A stretch of 64,000 nucleotides of DNA from Mycobacterium sp. (GTDB taxonomy: Bacteria; Actinomycetota; Actinomycetes; Mycobacteriales; Mycobacteriaceae): positions 414,873-478,872 of the forward strand of contig JACPVR010000013.1 of the NCBI GenBank assembly GCA_016197405.1, in the 5' to 3' direction. The notes under the pieces are model-generated. The model made no database searches. It had not been told where the DNA came from and saw nothing but the letters and a program-made list of their open reading frames with translations. This document shows, piece after piece, positions 19,331 through 26,794 of the stretch. The position numbers were made by a program, and so were the translations under genes. Position 1 is the first letter of the stretch, and the number at the start of each line of letters is the position of its first letter.

Positions 19331-20470
19331 CTACTTGTCCGGCAGGTCGTCGCCCTTGGCGGTGATGACCGGGCCGGACTCCTCGGCGATGAGTTCTTCC
19401 TCGGCGGCCGGGTCGTCGGCGAGCAGCACCCGCAACGCGCTGTTGAAGAACGCGATGGCCGGTACCGCGAGCAGGGCCCCGACGATGCCCGCCAGCACGC
19501 CGCCGCCGGCGATACCGAGCACCACCGCCAGCGGGTGCACCGACACCGCCCGGCCCATGACCAGCGGCTGCAGCACATGCGCTTCGAGCTGCTGCACGGC
19601 CAGGATCAGCCCCAGCGTTATCAGCGCGTACACGAATCCCTTGGCCAGCAGCGCCACCACCACCGCCAGCAGGCCGGTGATGACCGCGCCGACGAGCGGG
19701 ATGAACGCGCCCAGGAAAACCAGCGAGGCCAACGGCAGCGCCAGCGGTATCCCCATGATCGCCAGTCCGGTGCCGATGCCGACGGCGTCGACCAGAGCGA
19801 CCAGGAACGTCGCCCGCACATAACCGATCATCGAGTGAAACCCGGCCCGGCCGGCGTCGGTGACCCGGTCGCGCACATCGGCGGGGAAGATCTTGCTGAC
19901 GAACGCGAAGATGTTGCGACCGCCGTGCAACAGGAAGATCAGCGTGAAGAACACCAGCAGCGCGCCGGTGAGGATCTCGGTGACGGTGCCCGCGGTCGAC
20001 AGGGCCCCGCTGGTGAGCTTCTCCTGGTTGTTGCGCAGCGCCGCCACCACCGAATCGCCCGAGCTGTTGATCTGCTCCCGGCTCAGGTGCAGCGGCCCTT
20101 CGACCAGCCAGCTGCGCAGCGAGTCGATACTGCGGGTGACCTGCTCGGTGAGGCTCGGCAGGCCGGTGACGAACTGGCTCACGACGAACGTCATGATGCC
20201 GCCGAGGATCGCGAAACTGCTCAGCAGGACCAGCGCGACGGCGCTGCCGCGCGGCACCCGGCGCGCGTCGAGCCAGTCCACCAGTGGCAGCAGCAGCGCT
20301 GTCAGCATCGTCGCGATCAGGACCGGGACGAAGATGACTTCGAGCTTGGCGAAAAGCCACAGCAAAGCCACGACGAGGGCGCCGATCACAAATAGGCGCC
20401 ACGCCCAGGCGGCGGTCTTGCGGACCAGCGGGCTGACGGAGTTCTCCGCGGCGACCGCAGGTTTAGGCAT
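19331..20470 (-). CDS. AI-2E/PerM-family membrane protein (Rv0205-like)
   Basis: A protein of about 379 residues with eight predicted membrane segments. It carries the family layout: an N-terminal pair of helices, a long amphipathic middle region (about 90-190), and the C-terminal block [22 protein letters not shown] with [21 protein letters not shown]. The family was named for AI-2 export; many members are uncharacterised permeases. ATG 20470 is preferred over 20497. It converges on mmpL3 with only three bases between stops and diverges from the flippase-like gene. Confidence 0.8.
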   Translation of the reverse strand: MPKPAVAAENSVSPLVRKTAAWAWRLFVIGALVVALLWLFAKLEVIFVPVLIATMLTALLLPLVDWLDARRVPRGSAVALVLLSSFAILGGIMTFVVSQFVTGLPSLTEQVTRSIDSLRSWLVEGPLHLSREQINSSGDSVVAALRNNQEKLTSGALSTAGTVTEILTGALLVFFTLIFLLHGGRNIFAFVSKIFPADVRDRVTDAGRAGFHSMIGYVRATFLVALVDAVGIGTGLAIMGIPLALPLASLVFLGAFIPLVGAVITGLLAVVVALLAKGFVYALITLGLILAVQQLEAHVLQPLVMGRAVSVHPLAVVLGIAGGGVLAGIVGALLAVPAIAFFNSALRVLLADDPAAEEELIAEESGPVITAKGDDLPDK

Positions 20471-20544
20471 GCGGTCAGCGTAACGGTCCGGTCGCATCGC
20501 AGGGGCGCGCCGCGACGAGGACACGAACAGCCCAGAGCCCCCGT

Positions 20545-20550
20545 TACCCT
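20545..20550 (+). promoter_or_regulatory. Minus-10 element for the Rv0204c-like gene
   Basis: TACCCT matches TANNNT and ends seven bases before GTG 20558. The predicted transcript therefore begins at the start codon (leaderless), and no ribosome-binding site is seen. Confidence 0.4.
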
Positions 20551-20557
20551 GATCGAC

Positions 20558-21742
20558 GTGGCTCACGACGCGCAGCCCGCTGACGCCACCACCCGGCGGG
20601 ACTCCGGCGCCCGCAGCAAGTATTGGTGGGTGCGCTGGGTCGTGCTTGCCGTCGTCGTGATCGTGCTGGCCGTCGAGGCGACCCTGGTGTGGGATCAGCT
20701 CGCCAAAGCGTGGCGCAGCCTGCTGTCCGCCAACTGGTGGTGGGTTCTGGCCGCGGTCGTCGCGGCGATGATGTCGATGCACAGTTTCGCCCAGATCCAG
20801 CGGGAACTGCTGCGCTCAGCCGGGGTGCGGGTGCGGCAGTGGCGTTCGGAGGCGGCTTTCTACGCCGGCAACGCGTTGAGTACGACGCTGCCCGGCGGGC
20901 CGGTGCTGTCGGCGACGTTCATCTACCGTCAGCAGCGCATCTGGGGTGCCTCGCCCGTCGTCGCCTCGTGGCAGCTGGTCATGTCGGGCGCACTACAGGT
21001 GGTGGGCCTGGCGCTGCTGGGCCTGGGTGGCGCGTTCCTGCTCGGCGCCAAGAACAACCCATTCTCACTGCTGTTCACCCTGGGCGGTTTCGTCATCCTG
21101 CTGCTGCTGGCGCAGGCGGTGGCGTCACGGCCCGACCTGATCGACGGTATCGGCGTGCGGGTGCTGGCGTGGGTCAACCAGGTGCGCGGCAAACCCACCG
21201 ACACCTGGCTGGACAAGTGGCGCGAGATCCTCGAACAGCTCGAGTCGGTGAGCCTGACCCGGCGGCAGCTCGGCACCGCCTTCGGCTGGTCGCTTTTCAA
21301 CTGGATCGCCGACGTCGCGTGCCTGGCGTTCGCGGCCTACGCCGCGGGCGGGCACCCGTCGCTCGCGGGTCTGACGGTGGCCTACGCGGCGGCAAGGGCC
21401 GTCGGGTCGATACCGCTGATGCCGGGCGGCCTGCTGGTGGTGGAGGCCGTGCTGGTTCCCGGGCTGGTCTCCAGCGGCATGACACTGCCCGCCGCGATAT
21501 CGGCGATGCTGATCTACCGGCTGGTCAGCTGGGTCTTCATCGCGGCCATCGGCTGGGTGATCTTCTTCTTCATGTTCCGCACCGAGAGCACCGTCGACCC
21601 CGACCTGACCGAACCGCAGGACGCCCCCGACGAGCCACCGGCCGATGAGCAGCAACCGGCCCCGCCGCCCGATCCCGGCGACACCGCATTACAAGGTCCA
21701 TTACCCCCGCCCGATGCCGCCCGCCCGGATGACCAGCTGTGA
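20558..21742 (+). CDS. Lysylphosphatidylglycerol-synthase-TM/UPF0104-like membrane protein (Rv0204c-like)
   Basis: A 394-residue integral membrane protein with about eight hydrophobic segments. It has the UPF0104/MprF-flippase-type motif [28 protein letters not shown] near residue 105, and a later [28 protein letters not shown] that repeats the P-G-G element. The tail from about 345 is Pro/Asp-rich and cytoplasmic. Related proteins flip or retain lipids, and the neighbourhood next to mmpL3 suggests envelope lipid handling (inference). GTG 20558 is likely leaderless. Confidence 0.75.
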   Translation: MAHDAQPADATTRRDSGARSKYWWVRWVVLAVVVIVLAVEATLVWDQLAKAWRSLLSANWWWVLAAVVAAMMSMHSFAQIQRELLRSAGVRVRQWRSEAAFYAGNALSTTLPGGPVLSATFIYRQQRIWGASPVVASWQLVMSGALQVVGLALLGLGGAFLLGAKNNPFSLLFTLGGFVILLLLAQAVASRPDLIDGIGVRVLAWVNQVRGKPTDTWLDKWREILEQLESVSLTRRQLGTAFGWSLFNWIADVACLAFAAYAAGGHPSLAGLTVAYAAARAVGSIPLMPGGLLVVEAVLVPGLVSSGMTLPAAISAMLIYRLVSWVFIAAIGWVIFFFMFRTESTVDPDLTEPQDAPDEPPADEQQPAPPPDPGDTALQGPLPPPDAARPDDQL

Positions 21743-21754
21743 TTGGATCAGCGC

Positions 21755-22984
21755 ATGTTGATGCGCGTTTCGGCGAAGCGGTGGACGGCCGCCATCGCGA
21801 CAGTGGCGGTCGTCGTCGCCACGGCGGGATGCTCGTCGGCATCCACACCGTCAGAGCCTGAATCCGCGACCACGACGAGCCCCGCTCCGATGGCCACCCC
21901 GCTGATCGGCGCGGTGGTCGCCCCACCGGTCGCGGTGCCCGCCACCGACGGGCGCACCCACCTGGCCTACGAAGTGACGTTGACCAACGCCCTCAGCGGT
22001 AATGCCACCCTGAATTCGTTGACGGTCAAGTCCGGGGACCGGGAACTGCTCACCCTGGCCGGTGACAACCTGACCTACTGGACCCGGTTGATGGGCAACA
22101 CCGCGGCACCGGCCAAGGTCATCGGACCGGGTCAGACGGCCATCGTCTGGATCGACCTGGCCGTCGACAACGGCGCGGTGCCGACCGATATCACCCATTC
22201 GGTGCGGCTCACCGTCGCCAAACCGATCCCGGGTCTGGTGCCCGCCGACGTGACCCAGGATGTCGCACCGGTGACGGTCTCCACCCACAAGCCGGTGTCG
22301 ATCTCTCCCCCACTCGACGGTCCCAACTGGGTCGACGCCAACAGCTGCTGCGATATGACGGCGCACCGGATGGCGCTCAACCCGATCAACGGAAAGCTTT
22401 GGGCCTCAGAGCGATTCGCCATCGACTATGTCCAGCTGACCGATGACTTCCGATTGTTCGACGGCGACCCCACCAAGACCGAGAGCTACCGGTATTTCGG
22501 TGCGCCGATCCACGCCGTCGGCACCGGCAAGGTGGTCGCCGTGACGGACAACCTGCCCGAGCAGATCCCGACCAAGACCCCCAGCGGCCTGTCATTGGAC
22601 CAGTACGGCGGCAACCACATCGTGCAGGACCTCGGCGACGGCAACTACGCGTTCTACGCGCATCTGCAACCGGGCAGCATCACCGTCAAAGTCGGTGACG
22701 AACTCAGCGCGGGCCAGACCATCGCGAAGTTGGGCAACTCCGGCAATAGTGACGCACCACATCTGCATTTTCACGTCATCGACGGGCCAGACCCCTTGAT
22801 GGCCAACGGTTTGCCGTTCGTGATCAAACAATTCCGGCTCGAGCAGCGAATCGCCTCGCAGGCCGACCTGGACAAACTGTTCACCAGTGGGCAGGCACCG
22901 ATGCAGCCCGGTTTCGCCGCCCGCGACGTCTCCGAGCTCAGTCCCCTGGTCCTCGATGTGATGGGTTACTCTGCCGCGCAATGA
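21755..22984 (+). CDS. M23-family peptidase-like lipoprotein
   Basis: A lipoprotein of 409 residues: signal peptide with lipobox VATAGC (Cys about residue 26), an immunoglobulin-like middle region (about 60-190), then a LytM/M23 beta-barrel (about 210-380). The second metal motif is intact (HLHFH, residues 336-340), as is the YAHLQPGS loop. In the first motif, which normally reads H-x-x-x-D, the sequence is R-F-A-I-D (Arg220, Asp224). The first zinc ligand is therefore missing and catalysis is doubtful. It overlaps the next gene by ATGA. ATG 21755 is chosen; ATG 21761 is also possible. Confidence 0.75.
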   Translation: MLMRVSAKRWTAAIATVAVVVATAGCSSASTPSEPESATTTSPAPMATPLIGAVVAPPVAVPATDGRTHLAYEVTLTNALSGNATLNSLTVKSGDRELLTLAGDNLTYWTRLMGNTAAPAKVIGPGQTAIVWIDLAVDNGAVPTDITHSVRLTVAKPIPGLVPADVTQDVAPVTVSTHKPVSISPPLDGPNWVDANSCCDMTAHRMALNPINGKLWASERFAIDYVQLTDDFRLFDGDPTKTESYRYFGAPIHAVGTGKVVAVTDNLPEQIPTKTPSGLSLDQYGGNHIVQDLGDGNYAFYAHLQPGSITVKVGDELSAGQTIAKLGNSGNSDAPHLHFHVIDGPDPLMANGLPFVIKQFRLEQRIASQADLDKLFTSGQAPMQPGFAARDVSELSPLVLDVMGYSAAQ

Positions 22985-23379
22985 ATCACAATGATCGTCC
23001 CGCAGCCTTGACCGACAACAGTCCGCGCGCGCTGCCGGTCGCCATCGCGCTCGACATACTGTGCGTGCTGGTGTTCTGCGCCGCCGGCAGGCGCAGCCAC
23101 GCCGAGGGACTCACCGTGGCGGGCCTGGCCGAGACCGCGTGGCCGTTCGCCGCGGGTGCGACCGTAGGCTGGCTGGCCGCCCGGGGCTGGCGACGTCCCA
23201 CGGCCCTGACCCCGACCGGTGTGACGATCTGGATCGCGACGGTCGCGGTGGGAATGTTGTTGCGCAAGCTGACCGGCCAGGGCGTAGCGGTCAGCTTCAT
23301 CGTGGTGGCCACGCTGGTTACGGCAGTGCTTCTCCTGGGCTGGCGAGCGACGGCCCGGCTGGTATTTCGGGGGCGGTAG
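22981..23379 (+). CDS. DUF3054 membrane protein
   Basis: A 132-residue protein with four hydrophobic helices and the DUF3054 pattern: ALDILCVLVFCAAGRRSHAEG near residue 25, then WPFAAGATVGWLAAR and a C-terminal [20 protein letters not shown]. The function is not known. ATG 22981 overlaps the M23 gene stop, so the two are coupled. Its last 62 bases run convergently through the end of the histidine-kinase gene. Confidence 0.8.
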   Translation: MNHNDRPAALTDNSPRALPVAIALDILCVLVFCAAGRRSHAEGLTVAGLAETAWPFAAGATVGWLAARGWRRPTALTPTGVTIWIATVAVGMLLRKLTGQGVAVSFIVVATLVTAVLLLGWRATARLVFRGR

Positions 23380-24682
23380 AAACCCACATCACGGCCCGCA
23401 GACCGCCGAGTGGGCTATCGGCGAGTTCGACGCGGCCACCGTGCAACTCGGCCTGCTGGGCCACCAGTGCCAGCCCCAGACCTGATCCGCCCGGCGCCGC
23501 GGTGCTGCCCCGGGAGAACCGTTCCAGCACCATGCGGTGTTCGGCGGCGGGCAGCCCGCAGCCGTTGTCGTCGACGATGATCTCCAGCCACGGGTCGCGG
23601 CGATGCGCGGCCAGCACGATGTGCGTCGCCCGTCCGTGGGTGATGGCGTTGCGCACCAGGTTATCCACCGCCAGTCGCAGCCCACCGGGCCAACCCAGGA
23701 AACTGCCCGCCAGGTCGGCCTCGACGTCGATCTGGACGCCGTCGAAGCGGGTGTTCTCCCGGGCCACCCGGTCCAGCAGTTCCTCGACGTCGACCAGTTC
23801 ACGATCGGACTCCTGGGCCAGCTGCCCGGACGCCAGCTGACCCAGTGCGGTGATGATGGCCTCGACCCGGCGCTGGGCCCGGCCCAGGTCGGCCACCACC
23901 TCGTCACGTTCCTCCGGGGGCAGGTCGTGGATGCGCAACGTGTCCAGATCGGCACGCATCGCGGTCAGCGGTGTCCGCAGCTCGTGTGCGGCGTTGGCCG
24001 CGAAGTCCTGCGCCGCCTGCAGTGACCGGGTGGTGGCGGCCTGCGCATCGGCGAGCCTGGTGAGCATTCCGACCAGGGCCTCCGAGAGGTCCTCGGCCTC
24101 TTTGACGCCGTGCACCGGATGGATCTGATCGGTGCTGGCCTTGCCCAGTTTGCGGGTCTGTTCGGTGAGCCGCCGCAACGGTCGCGTCGCCGCGCCGCCC
24201 AGCAACCAGCCCAGTCCGCCCGCGATCAGCAACGCCAGCACCGCGATCGTGACGTAGAGCGGCACCCGAGCACTGTTGAGCAGGATGCTGTCGGCGCGGA
24301 TACCGATCGAGACCAGCAGCCCGCCCTCACGCGACATCGGCACGGTCCGCACCCGGTAGTCGACACCGTTGACGGTGACGGTCTCGGTTCCGGTCGGCAG
24401 CCGCGGCAGCTGGAAACCGCGCTGGAACACCACCTGCCCGGTGGTGGCCGAGCGGCCGGTGGACAGCACCCCGTGATCGGGGCTGTAGGGGTCACCGGTG
24501 CTGGTGCTGGCGTCCACGATGGCATCGAGACGGCGGTCCAGCTGGGCTTCGTCGTTGTTGGCCAGCACAAACGAGGTCAGCACCACCAGCACGCCGACGA
24601 CCGCGGCGGCCGCGATGGCTGCCGCTACGGCGACCCGGGTGCGCAGTGACGGGCTGAACCGCAGCCAGCGTCTCTCGCTCAC
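23318..24682 (-). CDS. PrrB-like sensor histidine kinase
   Basis: A 454-residue sensor kinase: transmembrane helix 1 (about 15-40), an extracytoplasmic sensor region of about 110 residues, transmembrane helix 2 (about 145-168) and a HAMP linker. The HisKA site is [20 protein letters not shown]. The HATPase domain shows [22 protein letters not shown] and [18 protein letters not shown]. Wording and spacing closely resemble mycobacterial PrrB. Its start overlaps the response-regulator stop (ATGA). The signal is unknown, but the gene pair directly follows a hemophore-like gene. Confidence 0.85.
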   Translation of the reverse strand: MSERRWLRFSPSLRTRVAVAAAIAAAAVVGVLVVLTSFVLANNDEAQLDRRLDAIVDASTSTGDPYSPDHGVLSTGRSATTGQVVFQRGFQLPRLPTGTETVTVNGVDYRVRTVPMSREGGLLVSIGIRADSILLNSARVPLYVTIAVLALLIAGGLGWLLGGAATRPLRRLTEQTRKLGKASTDQIHPVHGVKEAEDLSEALVGMLTRLADAQAATTRSLQAAQDFAANAAHELRTPLTAMRADLDTLRIHDLPPEERDEVVADLGRAQRRVEAIITALGQLASGQLAQESDRELVDVEELLDRVARENTRFDGVQIDVEADLAGSFLGWPGGLRLAVDNLVRNAITHGRATHIVLAAHRRDPWLEIIVDDNGCGLPAAEHRMVLERFSRGSTAAPGGSGLGLALVAQQAELHGGRVELADSPLGGLRAVMWVSTAPEIPAGPSLASPGEALP

Positions 24683-25401
24683 TGATCGGCCCGGAGCACG
24701 TACCCGATCCCGCGAACCGTGTGGATGACCCGCGGGACGCCTTCGCGTTCGAGCTTGCGCCGCAGATAACTGATGAAGACATCGGCGACATTGGTGTCGA
24801 CGTCGAAGTCGTAGCCCCAGACCAGCTCGAGCAGTCGCTGCCTGCTCAGCACCACGCCGTTGTTCTCGGCCAGCGCAGCGAGCAGGTCGAATTCGCGTTT
24901 GGTCAGATCGACCCGGTCACCGTCGACGAACACCAGCCTGCGCGCGGTGTCGATGGTCAGCGGACCCACCGTCATGGCGTCGGAGCGCTCGTCGGAATGC
25001 TGGGCGCGGCGCAACAACGCGTGTAGCCGGGCGACCAGTTCGCCGAGGTCGAAAGGTTTGGTGAGGTAGTCGTCGGCGCCGGCTTCCAGACCCGCGATGC
25101 GGTCGTTGACGGTGTCGCGGGCCGACAGCACGCAGATCGGGATGTCGTTGCCCAGTGCCCGCAGTGCGGTGACCACGGCGACGCCGTCGAGTTCGGGCAT
25201 CTGCACGTCGAGAACCAGCGCGTCGTGGTCCTCGCCGGACAGCATTCGCAATGCCTCTTTACCGTTGGCCGCGACCCGGACGTCGAACCCCGAGTGCCGC
25301 AGTCCGCGGGCGACCGAGGTCCGCACGTCCGGGTCGTCGTCGACCATCAGTACGGTGTGACCCGCGCTTTCACGCGGGGCGGTGTCGTGCCCGGTTGGCA
25401 C
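24679..25401 (-). CDS. PrrA-like response regulator (OmpR family)
   Basis: A 240-residue response regulator. Receiver domain: acidic pocket MVDDDPDVR, phospho-acceptor Asp in [13 protein letters not shown], Lys in [11 protein letters not shown]. Winged-helix DNA-binding domain: about 145-238, with [17 protein letters not shown] and [17 protein letters not shown]. The GTG start at 25401 shares its first base with the end of the hemophore-like gene (TAGTG), so hemophore, regulator and kinase should be made from one transcript. Paralogous to PrrA rather than located in the prr locus. Confidence 0.87.
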   Translation of the reverse strand: MPTGHDTAPRESAGHTVLMVDDDPDVRTSVARGLRHSGFDVRVAANGKEALRMLSGEDHDALVLDVQMPELDGVAVVTALRALGNDIPICVLSARDTVNDRIAGLEAGADDYLTKPFDLGELVARLHALLRRAQHSDERSDAMTVGPLTIDTARRLVFVDGDRVDLTKREFDLLAALAENNGVVLSRQRLLELVWGYDFDVDTNVADVFISYLRRKLEREGVPRVIHTVRGIGYVLRADQ

Positions 25402-25769
25402 TAGCCGATGTCGGAGACGCCGTCCCCATCCTTGTCCCCGCAGCGGTTCTTGATGTCGACCAGTGGCTGGCGGATACCGGTGAGGTCGGCTTTGGCCTGG
25501 GGGTTGCCGTCGAGGTAATCGGTGACCTGCTGCTGCACCTGCTCACGCGGGGTGCCGGCCAGGTCGGTGAAGAAGTAGTTCACGTCCGGGTGGGTGAACA
25601 GGTATGCCGATGTTGCGGCCGACACTCCGGCCGAGACACCGGCCAGATCTGCGGCGGTGCAGTTCGGCGGCGGGTCGGCGAGCGCCGGGGCCGCAGCGGA
25701 CAGCATCGCGCCGGCGACCGCGCCGGCCCCGATGGCACCGACAACCACGCGACGGACAGAGAGCAACAT
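25401..25769 (-). CDS. Secreted hemophore-like protein coupled to the two-component system
   Basis: A 122-residue secreted protein with a signal peptide cleaved near PALA-DPPP (about residue 31), a mature all-helical domain and two cysteines (about 37 and 109). The Tyr-x-x-x-His pair used for heme by Rv0203 is present as Tyr56 and His60 in [10 protein letters not shown]. The C-terminus reads [12 protein letters not shown], a calcium-loop-like D-x-D-G-D-G run. A strong AAAGGAG precedes ATG 25769. It overlaps the response-regulator start by one base. The heme role is inferred from similarity to Rv0203. Confidence 0.75.
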   Translation of the reverse strand: MLLSVRRVVVGAIGAGAVAGAMLSAAAPALADPPPNCTAADLAGVSAGVSAATSAYLFTHPDVNYFFTDLAGTPREQVQQQVTDYLDGNPQAKADLTGIRQPLVDIKNRCGDKDGDGVSDIG

Positions 25770-25945
25770 GTTCGGACTCCTTTGAAGGGTTCCTGGGCCG
25801 GGTGGGGCCAGCTCAGAGGTTCGCGAAGACAGAGGACCTGTCGACGAAAAGCTAAGCAGATTGCGCGACGAGTTTCTTGCCTTGCGACAAAGCAATCCTA
25901 TGGCGCACCGATATGGCAGCTCAAGGCCCGAAAATCGGCCCCCCG

Positions 25946-26524
25946 TCAGCGGGTCGTGCTCACCGTGGGACCCGGTAGCGGGCCGGTGGCGGCGGCGCTC
26001 GCCGGGGGTACCGCCGGTACCGCAGCCGGGGTGCTCGCCGCTGTACCGGACAACGATTGCGCGGGCGGCGTCGCTGCCGGCAAACCTGCGGGCAGCCCGC
26101 CCTGCTGGGCGGCCTGCATCAGACCGAGGACCTGGGGCAGGCTGATCGGCAGATTGCACCGGGTCGACAGGGCGGTGATCGGTTGCTGGATCACCTGAAG
26201 TTCCTTGGCGGCCTGCGGGTTGGCGTCGAAGTAGGCCTTCAGGGACACCAGGCTCTGCGGGCCCGCCGGCTGGGCGGCGACATTGGTCAGGGCCTGATTG
26301 GTCTGCGGGTGGGAATCCAGGTAGGTGCCGGTGTTGATGGCGACGTTGCCGATGGTCCTGGCGATCTCACTGGCCGCGCACGGGTCGGCGGCGGCGGTCG
26401 CCGACGGCGCGTTCGGGCCGGTCAGCGCCATCGTCACGATCCCGCCGGCGGCGGTGACGGCACAAACGGCATACAGACCACGGCGCAGCGCGGCGATGGA
26501 TGACGAGGCGGTGGGAAAAGCCAT
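25946..26524 (-). CDS. Rv0203-like secreted heme-binding protein (hemophore)
   Basis: A 192-residue secreted protein: signal region to about residue 46 (ATAAA-DPCA), then a helical domain very close to M. tuberculosis Rv0203, the heme carrier that hands heme to MmpL3/MmpL11. The heme pair Tyr68/His72 is kept (TYLDSHPQTN). Where Rv0203 is thought to have its second His, 26 residues on, there is Tyr98. Two cysteines are expected to form a disulfide. An Ala/Pro/Ser-rich tail of about 45 residues (about 148-192) is extra. AAGGAG precedes ATG 26524. Divergent from mmpL11. Confidence 0.85.
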   Translation of the reverse strand: MAFPTASSSIAALRRGLYAVCAVTAAGGIVTMALTGPNAPSATAAADPCAASEIARTIGNVAINTGTYLDSHPQTNQALTNVAAQPAGPQSLVSLKAYFDANPQAAKELQVIQQPITALSTRCNLPISLPQVLGLMQAAQQGGLPAGLPAATPPAQSLSGTAASTPAAVPAVPPASAAATGPLPGPTVSTTR

Positions 26525-26794
26525 GGGGAGGCTCCTTAACGGTCGACGGGCCTCCGCGGACCCCGCCTACAGGCGGATACAGCAGCGGCGTGCTCACTTG
26601 AGGTTCCCCGACCTATACGGCCGGACGTAATACTGCCATCCCTGCGGGCCGGGCCGCCAATTTTGCTGGCAGGTGCTCACAGCGCAGCTGGTCACCGCGT
26701 TTCACGTGCTGCTGGACGCGCCGTCTCACAGGCCGCTGCGGTACGCTCACGGCACGCCTCCGGGGAGAATGCGGGGAGAACCATCCAGCAGTTC

